5,962 bases of DNA, taken from positions 1-5,962 of the forward strand of contig JAUXJB010000104.1 in NCBI GenBank assembly GCA_030624945.1, in the 5' to 3' direction. The stretch comes from Deltaproteobacteria bacterium (lineage in GTDB: Bacteria > Myxococcota_A > UBA9160 > SZUA-336). Under the pieces are notes generated by a model, which saw only the letters and a list, made by a program, of their open reading frames with translations, did no database searches and was not told the origin of the DNA. This document shows, in pieces, positions 1 to 5,389 of this stretch (position 1 is its first letter; each line of letters begins with the position of its first letter). Position numbers and translations under genes: made by a program.

Positions 1-179
1 CAGCACCGTTCCCGGCATCGCTCTCCCCATCCGGAGAGGTGACAGGCGCATTGTGACCGCGACCCTATCCCCGCCAGTGTCCTGTTCCGGGAGTTCCAAC
101 GCAATTCTCGCGGCCGAGGCGGCGGGCGAGTCCGCGGCCCACCGGCGGCGCTACGGCGCGCCTGTCGCCAGGATGCCTC

Positions 180-207
180 TAAAGTCAGCCGTTGGGCCAA
201 CCGATAC
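180..207 (+). promoter_or_regulatory. Candidate sigma-28 (FliA-type) promoter for the PilZ gene
   Basis: TAAAGTCA at 180-187 is followed, after 12 bases, by ACCGATAC at 200-207. The enterobacterial FliA consensus is TAAAGTTT, 11 bases, GCCGATAA, so each half matches 6 of 8 positions, including the core TAAAG and CCGATA, with a spacer one base longer than usual. Transcription would begin near 213-216, leaving a very short leader that begins at or just before the ribosome binding site. That is tight but possible. PilZ proteins such as YcgR belong to FliA-dependent motility regulons in enterobacteria, which makes the match biologically sensible. The match itself is seen directly; its function is inferred. 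Confidence 0.4.
191..201. repeat. Perfect palindrome in the promoter spacer
   Basis: GTTGGGCCAAC is a perfect inverted repeat with 5-base arms around one central G. It lies between the two halves of the candidate sigma-28 promoter, where a bound repressor would block transcription. It is short and could be chance; no second copy was noticed in the window. Confidence 0.25.
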
Positions 208-215
208 AGCATTCT

Positions 216-221
216 GAGGAG
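216..221 (+). promoter_or_regulatory. Ribosome binding site that fixes the TTG start of the PilZ gene
   Basis: GAGGAG stands five bases before the TTG at 227. The ATG at 222-224 directly after this site is in another frame and does not lead to the PilZ protein, so the Shine-Dalgarno position and the conserved protein N-terminus together support the TTG start. Confidence 0.6.
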
Positions 222-226
222 ATGGA

Positions 227-526
227 TTGGCTTACGAACGACGAGTCAGTTTGCGCCAGTCTTTGCGGACGCCCGTTGCGTACTGGGGGTCTCACATCGA
301 GGGCGGCGGCACCATCGCGAACATCTCGACCTCGGGGGCCCTGATCGAACCGGCTTCGCGCTCCGTCACTCCCGGAACCCCGCTCAGGATCTTCGTCAAC
401 GAGGTGGATTTCAGCTCCGTGGAGATCGCGGCGGAAGTCGTACGGACCACCGAGTGGGGCTTTGCCGTCTCCTTCACGGGGGTTAGCCCGGAGACCGAGC
501 GCCTACTACACGAGCTCTTGGAGTAG
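227..526 (+). CDS. PilZ domain protein (predicted c-di-GMP receptor)
   Basis: A 99-residue stand-alone PilZ domain, the family that binds the second messenger cyclic di-GMP and relays it to motility, exopolysaccharide or surface functions. Both ligand-binding motifs are visible: the RxxxR motif near the N-terminus (Arg6 and Arg10, after a conserved YERR) and the NxSxxG motif (Asn32, Ser34, Gly37, in a stretch ending GALIE). The C-terminal GFAVSFTGVSPE segment is typical of the closing beta strand of this fold. There is no membrane segment or output domain, so it should be a soluble cytoplasmic adaptor acting through a partner. The TTG start is supported by GAGGAG five bases upstream. It is the only plus-strand gene and is preceded by a candidate sigma-28 promoter, suggesting a link to flagellar motility. 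Binding competence is inferred from the motifs; the partner is unknown. Confidence 0.9.
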   Translation: MAYERRVSLRQSLRTPVAYWGSHIEGGGTIANISTSGALIEPASRSVTPGTPLRIFVNEVDFSSVEIAAEVVRTTEWGFAVSFTGVSPETERLLHELLE

Positions 527-535
527 GAGCCTGAC

Positions 536-553
536 CTGAGAAGCTCGTCTCAG
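536..553. terminator. Small hairpin between convergent genes
   Basis: CTGAGA (536-541) and TCTCAG (548-553) form a perfect 6-base-pair stem with a 6-base loop, placed between the PilZ stop (524-526) and the convergent gene's stop (550-552), which is inside the right arm. No T-run follows on either strand, so an intrinsic terminator is not proven. The position is suggestive, the structure weak. Confidence 0.2.
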
Positions 554-1029
554 AGCTGAGCGAGCAGGTCCGCAGCCGCGTCTGCGATTGCGTCGGATGG
601 CGTCGACATCTCCAGATTCCGCAGCCGACTGCGCAGTAGCGAGCGCTGCTCGGGCTGGAGCGAATCTATGCGGCTACAGATGGCCTCCGTGACCTGCCGG
701 AGATCTCGCTCGTCCCCCAGATCCAGCAGGAGAGCCAGCAGCCCAAAGTCCTCGGGCACCCCCGCCTCCCTCACGTACTCGCGGTAGGCACGCTGGAGGT
801 TCGCCGTGCCGTGCGCCTCCCGCAGTCGCTGCGCGAGTCGCAAGCGCGCCCGATCTCCCTTCTTTCCGAACAGCTTCTCCTCTACACGCCGGCGATAGGC
901 TGCCGAGGCCGCCCGGGAGCGCTTCTGCGCCTTGCCACCCCGGGGGCGCTGCTGTCCCCCGCCGTTCCGCTTTCGCTCGCGCCGCTTCCGATCCAGCTCG
1001 CTGAACGAGGGCTTTTCGTCGTCACTCAC
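550..1029 (-). CDS. Conserved-looking basic protein of unknown function
   Basis: I do not recognise this protein. The frame stays open upstream to an ATG at 1251, but I chose GTG at 1029: AGAAGGA lies eight bases before it, and from there the protein changes from Arg/Gly-rich nonsense-like sequence to an ordinary acidic opening (VSDDEKPSFSELD). The product is 159 residues. About residues 13-55 are very rich in Arg, Lys, Gly and Gln and probably disordered, so nucleic-acid or membrane-surface binding is conceivable. The remainder, from about residue 60, is predicted helical, with a Leu-rich segment around FGLLALLLDLGDERDL and a helical tail ending DAIADAAADLLAQL. No signal peptide, membrane helix or catalytic motif is visible. 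It lies 279 bases after the SIS gene, so it may have its own promoter, and it converges on the PilZ gene. Confidence 0.6.
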   Translation of the reverse strand: MSDDEKPSFSELDRKRRERKRNGGGQQRPRGGKAQKRSRAASAAYRRRVEEKLFGKKGDRARLRLAQRLREAHGTANLQRAYREYVREAGVPEDFGLLALLLDLGDERDLRQVTEAICSRIDSLQPEQRSLLRSRLRNLEMSTPSDAIADAAADLLAQL

Positions 1030-1308
1030 TGCCGCGTTCCTTCTGACTGCAAGCGCCACACTCGGGTGGCGTTCGCTGTCTCGCTCATCCGTCAGCAGAC
1101 CGGAATCCCGAGATCCAGACTCAGGGGTCAAGCACCGGGCTCTTCGCCACAGAATCCGCCGCACCCCGCGGCCGGCCTGCGAAGAGCGGGACAACCGGCT
1201 GGCTGCCCCACGCCCGGTAGCATGCCTCATCCCGCCCCCCATGTCTCCCACAAAAACAAAGCAGGATCTCGGGGGCCCTCCGGCTCCGGTCCGGTCTGCG
1301 CCGGGGGA
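1030..1308. other. Intergenic gap between the SIS gene and the small basic protein
   Basis: This 279-base stretch separates the end of the SIS gene from the start of the 159-residue protein. On the minus strand a T-rich run (CTTTGTTTTTG, complement of 1251-1261) lies about 50 bases after the SIS stop, but I find no solid G+C-rich stem directly before it, so it is only a hint of termination. GGATCTCGGG at 1264-1273 and its exact reverse complement at 1107-1116 form a widely spaced 10-base inverted repeat. A TTGACC on the minus strand (1131-1126) resembles a -35 element but has no good -10 partner. No RNA gene is recognised. Confidence 0.4.
1038..1044 (-). promoter_or_regulatory. Ribosome binding site deciding the GTG start at 1029
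   Basis: Read on the minus strand this is AGAAGGA, eight bases before GTG 1029. It is the clearest Shine-Dalgarno sequence on the minus strand of the window and argues against the longer version of the gene starting at 1251. Confidence 0.55.
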
Positions 1309-2325
1309 TCAGAAGGTCTCCGTCACCTTCCGCAGGCCCTTGGGGCTGTCGGGATCCATCCCGCGAGCGCGGGCCAGGTGGAGGGCCAGGAGCTGTCCGG
1401 GCACAGCGGCCGGGATCGGCGCCAGCCACTCCGGACCGAGGGGAATCTGCAGGGCCGACTCCTCCGCATCCGAGATGCGGTACACGTCAACACCGCGCCC
1501 TCCCAGCTCGCGCTCGAGCTCCTCCAGCTCCGCCCCGGCTGACACCGCGCTGTCGCACAGCAACACGGGCACACCCGAGGAAGCCAACGCGATGGGGCCG
1601 TGACGGTAGTCGGCCGCGGAGAACGCCTCGGCCGACATGGCCGCGACCTCTTTGAGCTTGAGGGACCACTCGAGAGCGACTGGAAAACCAAAGCCCCGGC
1701 CGATGATCACCAGGGCCGGCGCATCCGCCAGCCTCGCGGCGAGCGAACGCACGCGCCCCTCGCACTCGAGGGCCCCCGCCACGTGTTCCGCCACGAGGTC
1801 CAGCTCGGCCTCGACATCGGCGTCTTCCCATCCTGCGCACAGGTGTGCGACGGCGTAGAGGGAGGCCGTGAAGGATCCCGTCGCCGCGACACTCCGCTCG
1901 CCTCCAACGTGCAGCGGGATCACCTCGTCCGCAGCACGCCCGAGATCGGAGTCCGGACGATCGGTGATAGCCACGGTCTGGCTCCCCTGGTCCCGCGCCA
2001 CGGCGATCACCGAGACCACGTCGGGGGAGGCGCCCGATTGCGAGATGGCCAGGGTCAGCCAGCCCTCGAGATGGAGATGCCCCTGGTAGATGGTGACCAG
2101 GGACGGGGCCGCCAGCGCAACGGGCAGCCCGAGGCGCTGGCCCAGCACGTACTTCGCGTAGACGGCCACGTGATCCGAGCTGCCCCGGGCGGCGATCAGA
2201 ACACCCCGGGGCTGCGAGCGCCCGATCCTGCCCCCCAGCTCCAGCACTCGCTCGCCCTCTCGGCGCCGGAAGCGAGCGAGCACCCGCGGCTGATCGTGAA
2301 TCTCCCGAGCCAGGAGTGAGGTCAA
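1309..2325 (-). CDS. Double SIS-domain sugar-phosphate isomerase/deaminase (GlmS isomerase-like, no glutaminase domain)
   Basis: A 338-residue protein matching the isomerase half of glucosamine-fructose-6-phosphate aminotransferase without its glutaminase domain; the family includes NagB-II and AgaS amino-sugar-phosphate deaminases and FrlB/FraB deglycases. The first SIS domain has ARGSSDH (about 46-52), SQSGASPD (95-102) and SVAATGSFTA (145-154). The second has LKLKE (222-226) and YRHGP (240-244). Positions equivalent to E. coli GlmS Lys485, Glu488, His504 and Lys603 are Lys223, Glu226, His242 and Lys333, so the catalytic set is intact. The family's usual Lys in AATKSF is Gly150 here. I chose TTG at 2325, four bases after the upstream stop, because the conserved AREIHDQP opening follows; an ATG at 2382 is also open but would overlap the previous gene by 53 bases. 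It is probably cytoplasmic and co-translated with the IMPase-like gene. The substrate is undetermined. Confidence 0.85.
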   Translation of the reverse strand: MTSLLAREIHDQPRVLARFRRREGERVLELGGRIGRSQPRGVLIAARGSSDHVAVYAKYVLGQRLGLPVALAAPSLVTIYQGHLHLEGWLTLAISQSGASPDVVSVIAVARDQGSQTVAITDRPDSDLGRAADEVIPLHVGGERSVAATGSFTASLYAVAHLCAGWEDADVEAELDLVAEHVAGALECEGRVRSLAARLADAPALVIIGRGFGFPVALEWSLKLKEVAAMSAEAFSAADYRHGPIALASSGVPVLLCDSAVSAGAELEELERELGGRGVDVYRISDAEESALQIPLGPEWLAPIPAAVPGQLLALHLARARGMDPDSPKGLRKVTETF

Positions 2326-2329
2326 GCCT

Positions 2330-3166
2330 TCAGCCTGCGTCTCTGAGAAGGCTCGTGCGCAGCTGGCGAACCTCTTCGACATTCGCGCCCACGATCACTC
2401 CCGGTACGTCGGGCTCGTAGCGCTCCGGAAACTCGCCGTGCGGCGACTCGACCGTTCCGCCGGCCTCCAGGGTGGGGAGCGCCGACAGCCAGGCACGTCG
2501 AGAGAGTCCTTCCGGAGCCGCACTCACCCGCACGGCCCCGCAGACCCCATCGAGCAGGGGCGCGACACCGATGGCGCCGCCTGCCGCGGTGACGAGGTTG
2601 TGTCCCCTCCCCTCCAGCCGCTCCCGCACGTCGGGTGAGAGTCCGGGCGACACGAGTACCTCCGATCCGCCGCGCTCGGCGTGCGCCGTTCGAAACGGCG
2701 TATCTCGGATGGAGATCTCCGCCCCGCCGCCTCGTACGGCGCGTACCAGCGTGTCGGCCTGCGGCAGGCCCACCAGGGCCGCCTCCACGCGCCCTTCGCG
2801 CTCGAGTCCGACCAGGATCGCGTAGGGACCGTCGCCGAGCAGATAGCGCAGCGTACCGTCGATGGGGTCGATCACGACGCTCGACTCGGAGCGATTCCGG
2901 GAGAACCGCTCCACCTGGGGCGTGTCTTCCTCGACGCTGAGCTCTACCCACGGAAAGCGCGCCGCTACCGCGACCAGGAGGATCTCCTGCGACACGCAGT
3001 CCGCGTCCGTCAAAGCGGCCTTCTCGGGTCGCACCTCGTCCAGCTTGGGACGGTTGCGGACCCGTCCTTCCAACCAGCGCACCGCCGCCATGGCCTGCCG
3101 GACGGGGACCGTCAAGGCGTCGACAAAGTCCGCCGGCGAGATGTGCTCGAGGTGGTTGCTGCTCAA
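2330..3166 (-). CDS. Inositol-monophosphatase-family protein with a degenerate third metal motif
   Basis: A 278-residue member of the IMPase/CysQ/FBPase superfamily of Mg-dependent, Li-sensitive phosphatases acting on small sugar, inositol or nucleotide phosphates. Visible motifs are KAALTDADCVSQE (about 49-61), the metal-binding SVEED (77-81), and the hallmark DPIDGT (100-105), followed by LRYLLGDGPYAILVGL. The AAGGAIGVAPLLDG and EAGG segments near the C-terminus also match. However, the usual WDxAAG motif, whose Asp binds metal and substrate, is replaced by a stretch reading SRRAWLSA; an ungapped alignment to EAGG puts Arg224 at the Asp position, and no Asp occurs between residues 206 and 253. 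It may be weakly active, altered in specificity, or non-catalytic. The TTG start at 3166 has no good Shine-Dalgarno sequence. The frame is open back to the preceding gene's TAG, but no better start was seen. It ends four bases before the SIS gene. Confidence 0.85.
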   Translation of the reverse strand: MSSNHLEHISPADFVDALTVPVRQAMAAVRWLEGRVRNRPKLDEVRPEKAALTDADCVSQEILLVAVAARFPWVELSVEEDTPQVERFSRNRSESSVVIDPIDGTLRYLLGDGPYAILVGLEREGRVEAALVGLPQADTLVRAVRGGGAEISIRDTPFRTAHAERGGSEVLVSPGLSPDVRERLEGRGHNLVTAAGGAIGVAPLLDGVCGAVRVSAAPEGLSRRAWLSALPTLEAGGTVESPHGEFPERYEPDVPGVIVGANVEEVRQLRTSLLRDAG

Positions 3167-3226
3167 GGGCGCGGGGAGGGTAGCCAGCCTGACCGAGTGC
3201 GCGAGCTGAGCGCGTCTATGCGCGAC

Positions 3227-4402
3227 CTACGCCTCTTCGCGCGCGCGCTCGAACAGGGCCTCGATCACCTCCGGCGGAGCGGGCTCGATCTCTGCCGTGG
3301 CCAGATTCTCCTCGACGTGCTCGGTCTGGCGCATTCCCACGAGGGCCGTGGTGACGCCCGGGGCGCTGCGGGCGAACTGGAGACAGCGTTGGGCATCGGT
3401 ACGAAGCCCCGGGAAAGCCTCCCGGACGAACTCCGGCAGTCCGCGCACGGCCCGCCCCTGGGCCAGGGGTACCGTCGCGAACACCGTCGTGCCGGTATCC
3501 ATCAGCGTCTCGAGTGCCGCCCCATAGCCCTCGGGCCCGATCTGGGTCTTGAGTCCCTGCGCCTCGCACATCGCGAGGTTGTAGGGAAGCTGTACGGCGC
3601 ACAGGTGATTGTCGGGCCCACCCACCTCGAGCGCGAGCTGGAACAGGTCGACGATCGAGAGGTGACCCCGATCGAGGTGAGAGGTCAAGAGCCCACTCCA
3701 GGTGGAGAGTCCGTACGCGGCGATCGCGCCGCGGGCCACGGCCTCCTCCAGGGTCTCGATCACGCCGACCAGCAACGTGCGGAACTCGTTGGGCCCACCC
3801 GTGAGCAGCTGCAGCTCGGGCTCCTGGACGCAGTAGAGATCGAGGGTCGCCAGACCCAGATTGCGGCGACTGCGCTCGATCTGATCCGCGAGAAACAGGG
3901 GATCGAGCGAGTGGACACCGTTTGCGATGCCCTCTGGATCGACCAGGCCGGAGCGGATGTAGGTGTCCACCAGGTAGCGACGCCCGTCGCCAGCAATCAG
4001 TGGGCTGTGGGGGTCGACCGTCAGATAGCCCCCCTTGCTGATCACGTAGACCTCGTCGCGCTCGACCTTCCCCTCGTCAAACGCGCGCCCCAGTGACGCG
4101 CCCAGCGCCCGCTCGCTGGACATCATGCGATAGGAGAGCGCGGTGTCGAAGACGTTCACTCCGCGCTCGAGGGCGTGCGGTACGGCTGTCCGGTACAGGA
4201 GGTCATCGGCACCCGAGGCCGAGCCGGGCTTCGTACCCATCCCGATGGACGAGAGGTACAGTCGGTCGGGCCGCCGAAAATGTCCCGGGAGCTCGGGAAA
4301 GCGCGCCGCGAAGCGCCGGGTCCCCTCGGGGGTGGCTCGCCCCTTGCGCAGGGAGAAGTCTTGCATCGCGCGCAAGCTAACGCGTGCCCTCTCGGTCTGC
4401 AT
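3227..4402 (-). CDS. Aldo/keto reductase family protein with Gln at the catalytic His position
   Basis: A 391-residue member of the NADPH-dependent aldo/keto reductase superfamily, a TIM barrel that reduces aldehydes and ketones. Seen are NVFDTALSYR (83-92, tetrad Asp86 and Tyr91), VISKGG (120-125, Lys123), LDLYCVQEPE (187-196), YGLSTW (230-235) and the C-terminal cofactor segment TTALVGMRQTEHVEENLATAEI (351-372). The tetrad His, normally in a YxLHNP-type motif, is Gln193. A roughly 50-residue N-terminal extension rich in Arg and Phe, and an insert around residues 128-165, make it longer than the usual 280-340 residues. The start at ATG 4402 is 15 bases after the asparaginase stop but has a weak ribosome binding site; ATG 4366 is an alternative. 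It may have altered activity, as seen in AKR subgroups whose tetrad His is changed. It is probably cytoplasmic; the substrate is unknown. Confidence 0.85.
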   Translation of the reverse strand: MQTERARVSLRAMQDFSLRKGRATPEGTRRFAARFPELPGHFRRPDRLYLSSIGMGTKPGSASGADDLLYRTAVPHALERGVNVFDTALSYRMMSSERALGASLGRAFDEGKVERDEVYVISKGGYLTVDPHSPLIAGDGRRYLVDTYIRSGLVDPEGIANGVHSLDPLFLADQIERSRRNLGLATLDLYCVQEPELQLLTGGPNEFRTLLVGVIETLEEAVARGAIAAYGLSTWSGLLTSHLDRGHLSIVDLFQLALEVGGPDNHLCAVQLPYNLAMCEAQGLKTQIGPEGYGAALETLMDTGTTVFATVPLAQGRAVRGLPEFVREAFPGLRTDAQRCLQFARSAPGVTTALVGMRQTEHVEENLATAEIEPAPPEVIEALFERAREEA

Positions 4403-4417
4403 CGAAGCCCGTAGCGC

Positions 4418-5389
4418 TCACTCGTCCGCGTAGACCCGCACTTCGGGCTCGCCGTCGGACCCGACCTGACCGCACGGCATTGCCCGCGTGTTGAAGCGAA
4501 GCACGGCCGGTCCCGTCGGCGCCACGGCGATGCAGCCGCCGCTGCCGCCGACAGCGTCGAGGCGGTCGAGGGCGCGGGAACAAGCCTCCGCGAGGCCGAG
4601 TCCCGCGAGACGCACGAGCGCGTCGACCTCGTGCGCAAAGGCCACGCGGATGTAGGCCTCGCCGACGCCTGTCCCCGAGATCGCACACGTCGCGTTGTCC
4701 GCCCAGATACCCGCACCGATCAGCGGCGTGTCGCCCACGCGTCCCGGTAGCTGGTTGGTCATGCCTCCCGTCGAGGTGGCCGCGGCGAGGTTGCCCCGCG
4801 CATCGCGCGCGACGGCTCCGACCGTCCCGCCCACATCCCCGTCGTGGTCGAGGCTGATGCGGCGACGCTGCCGGGCGCGCTCGAGCTGATGGCGCCGGGA
4901 GTCGGTCACGAGGTCCGCGTCGGCGCAGAACGCGATGCCATTGGCCCTGGCGAACTCCTCGGCACCCTCGCCCACCAAAAGGACGTGGCAGCTCTGCTCG
5001 AGCACGGCGCGCGCCGCGGCGATCGGGTTTGCGATGCGGCGCACCGCCGCGACCGCACCGGCGCCGCGGTCTGTCCCGCGAGAGATTGCGGCATCCATCT
5101 CGATTGTGCCGCGGGCGGTCAGCACGGAGCCGCGGCCGGCGTTGAACTCCTCGCAGTCCTCGAGCTCGCGAACCGCCCGTTCGACGGCATCGACCACCGA
5201 ACCATCGGCAGCCAGGACGTCTATGCCCACCCGCAAGCTGCGAGCGATCCCGGCTCGGCGTGCACGGTCTCCTGCGTCGCCGCGATCGCGCCGACCGAAG
5301 TTGCCGGCGCCCCCGTGCACGGCCAACACGGAGCCTGTCAGCTGCGCACCCTCGCCCGGGGCCCCGCGTTTCGCAGCGCCGACACTCAC
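4418..5389 (-). CDS. Plant-type L-asparaginase / isoaspartyl peptidase (Ntn hydrolase)
   Basis: A 323-residue threonine N-terminal-nucleophile hydrolase, made as a precursor that cleaves itself into alpha and beta chains; relatives hydrolyse L-asparagine, beta-aspartyl (isoaspartyl) dipeptides or N4-GlcNAc-asparagine. Numbered from GTG 5389, the key residues are VLAVHGGAG (21-29), FNAGRGSVLT (82-91), the cleavage site GG|TVGAVA with nucleophile Thr189, STGGMTNQ (206-213) with Thr207, GRVGDTPLIGAG (216-227) with Arg217 and Asp220, and SGTGVGE (238-244) with Thr240. The spacing equals that of E. coli IaaA Thr179, Thr197, Arg207, Asp210 and Thr230, so it should be active. The GTG start shares four bases (GTGA) with the upstream stop, implying translational coupling; an ATG at 5425 is a longer alternative. 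There is no signal peptide, so it should be cytoplasmic. The sequence cannot tell isoaspartyl peptidase from glycosylasparaginase. Confidence 0.88.
   Translation of the reverse strand: MSVGAAKRGAPGEGAQLTGSVLAVHGGAGNFGRRDRGDAGDRARRAGIARSLRVGIDVLAADGSVVDAVERAVRELEDCEEFNAGRGSVLTARGTIEMDAAISRGTDRGAGAVAAVRRIANPIAAARAVLEQSCHVLLVGEGAEEFARANGIAFCADADLVTDSRRHQLERARQRRRISLDHDGDVGGTVGAVARDARGNLAAATSTGGMTNQLPGRVGDTPLIGAGIWADNATCAISGTGVGEAYIRVAFAHEVDALVRLAGLGLAEACSRALDRLDAVGGSGGCIAVAPTGPAVLRFNTRAMPCGQVGSDGEPEVRVYADE

Larger units (their letters stand above)
1..226. other. Upstream non-coding region of the PilZ gene
   Basis: No convincing gene lies here. One plus-strand frame is open from base 2 to a TGA at 215-217, but it has no recognisable protein features, mixed third-position base use, and a promoter-like sequence inside it, so I read it as chance openness in G+C-rich DNA. 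On the minus strand an ATG at 51-49 opens a frame running off the left edge (17 codons, MRLSPLRMGRAMPGTVL). It could be the start of a divergent gene, but no clear ribosome binding site precedes it and too little is visible to judge. The right-hand end (180-226) holds the candidate promoter and ribosome binding site listed separately. Confidence 0.5.

Noticed and set aside
1..51. Minus-strand ATG at 51-49 opening a frame off the left edge
   Set aside because: Only 17 codons are visible with no clear ribosome binding site; it might be a divergent gene start, but nothing confirms it.
1030..1251. N-terminal extension of the basic protein to the ATG at 1251
   Set aside because: The extra 74 residues look non-coding, and a good ribosome binding site precedes GTG 1029.
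1250..1308. Intrinsic terminator after the SIS gene based on the T-rich run at 1261-1251 (minus strand)
   Set aside because: No stable G+C-rich stem lies directly before the run; only 3-4 base-pair pairings were found.
811..1603. Two long plus-strand frames across the basic protein gene, the gap and the SIS gene end
   Set aside because: They are shadows of the minus-strand genes with Pro/Arg/Ser-rich sequence and no ribosome binding site or family match.
2681..4096. A 471-codon open frame on the plus strand opposite the AKR and IMPase-like genes
   Set aside because: It is antisense to two genes with clear family motifs, has no recognisable domain, and its composition (rich in Arg, Gly, Leu, Gln, Asp) is what G+C-rich shadow frames give.
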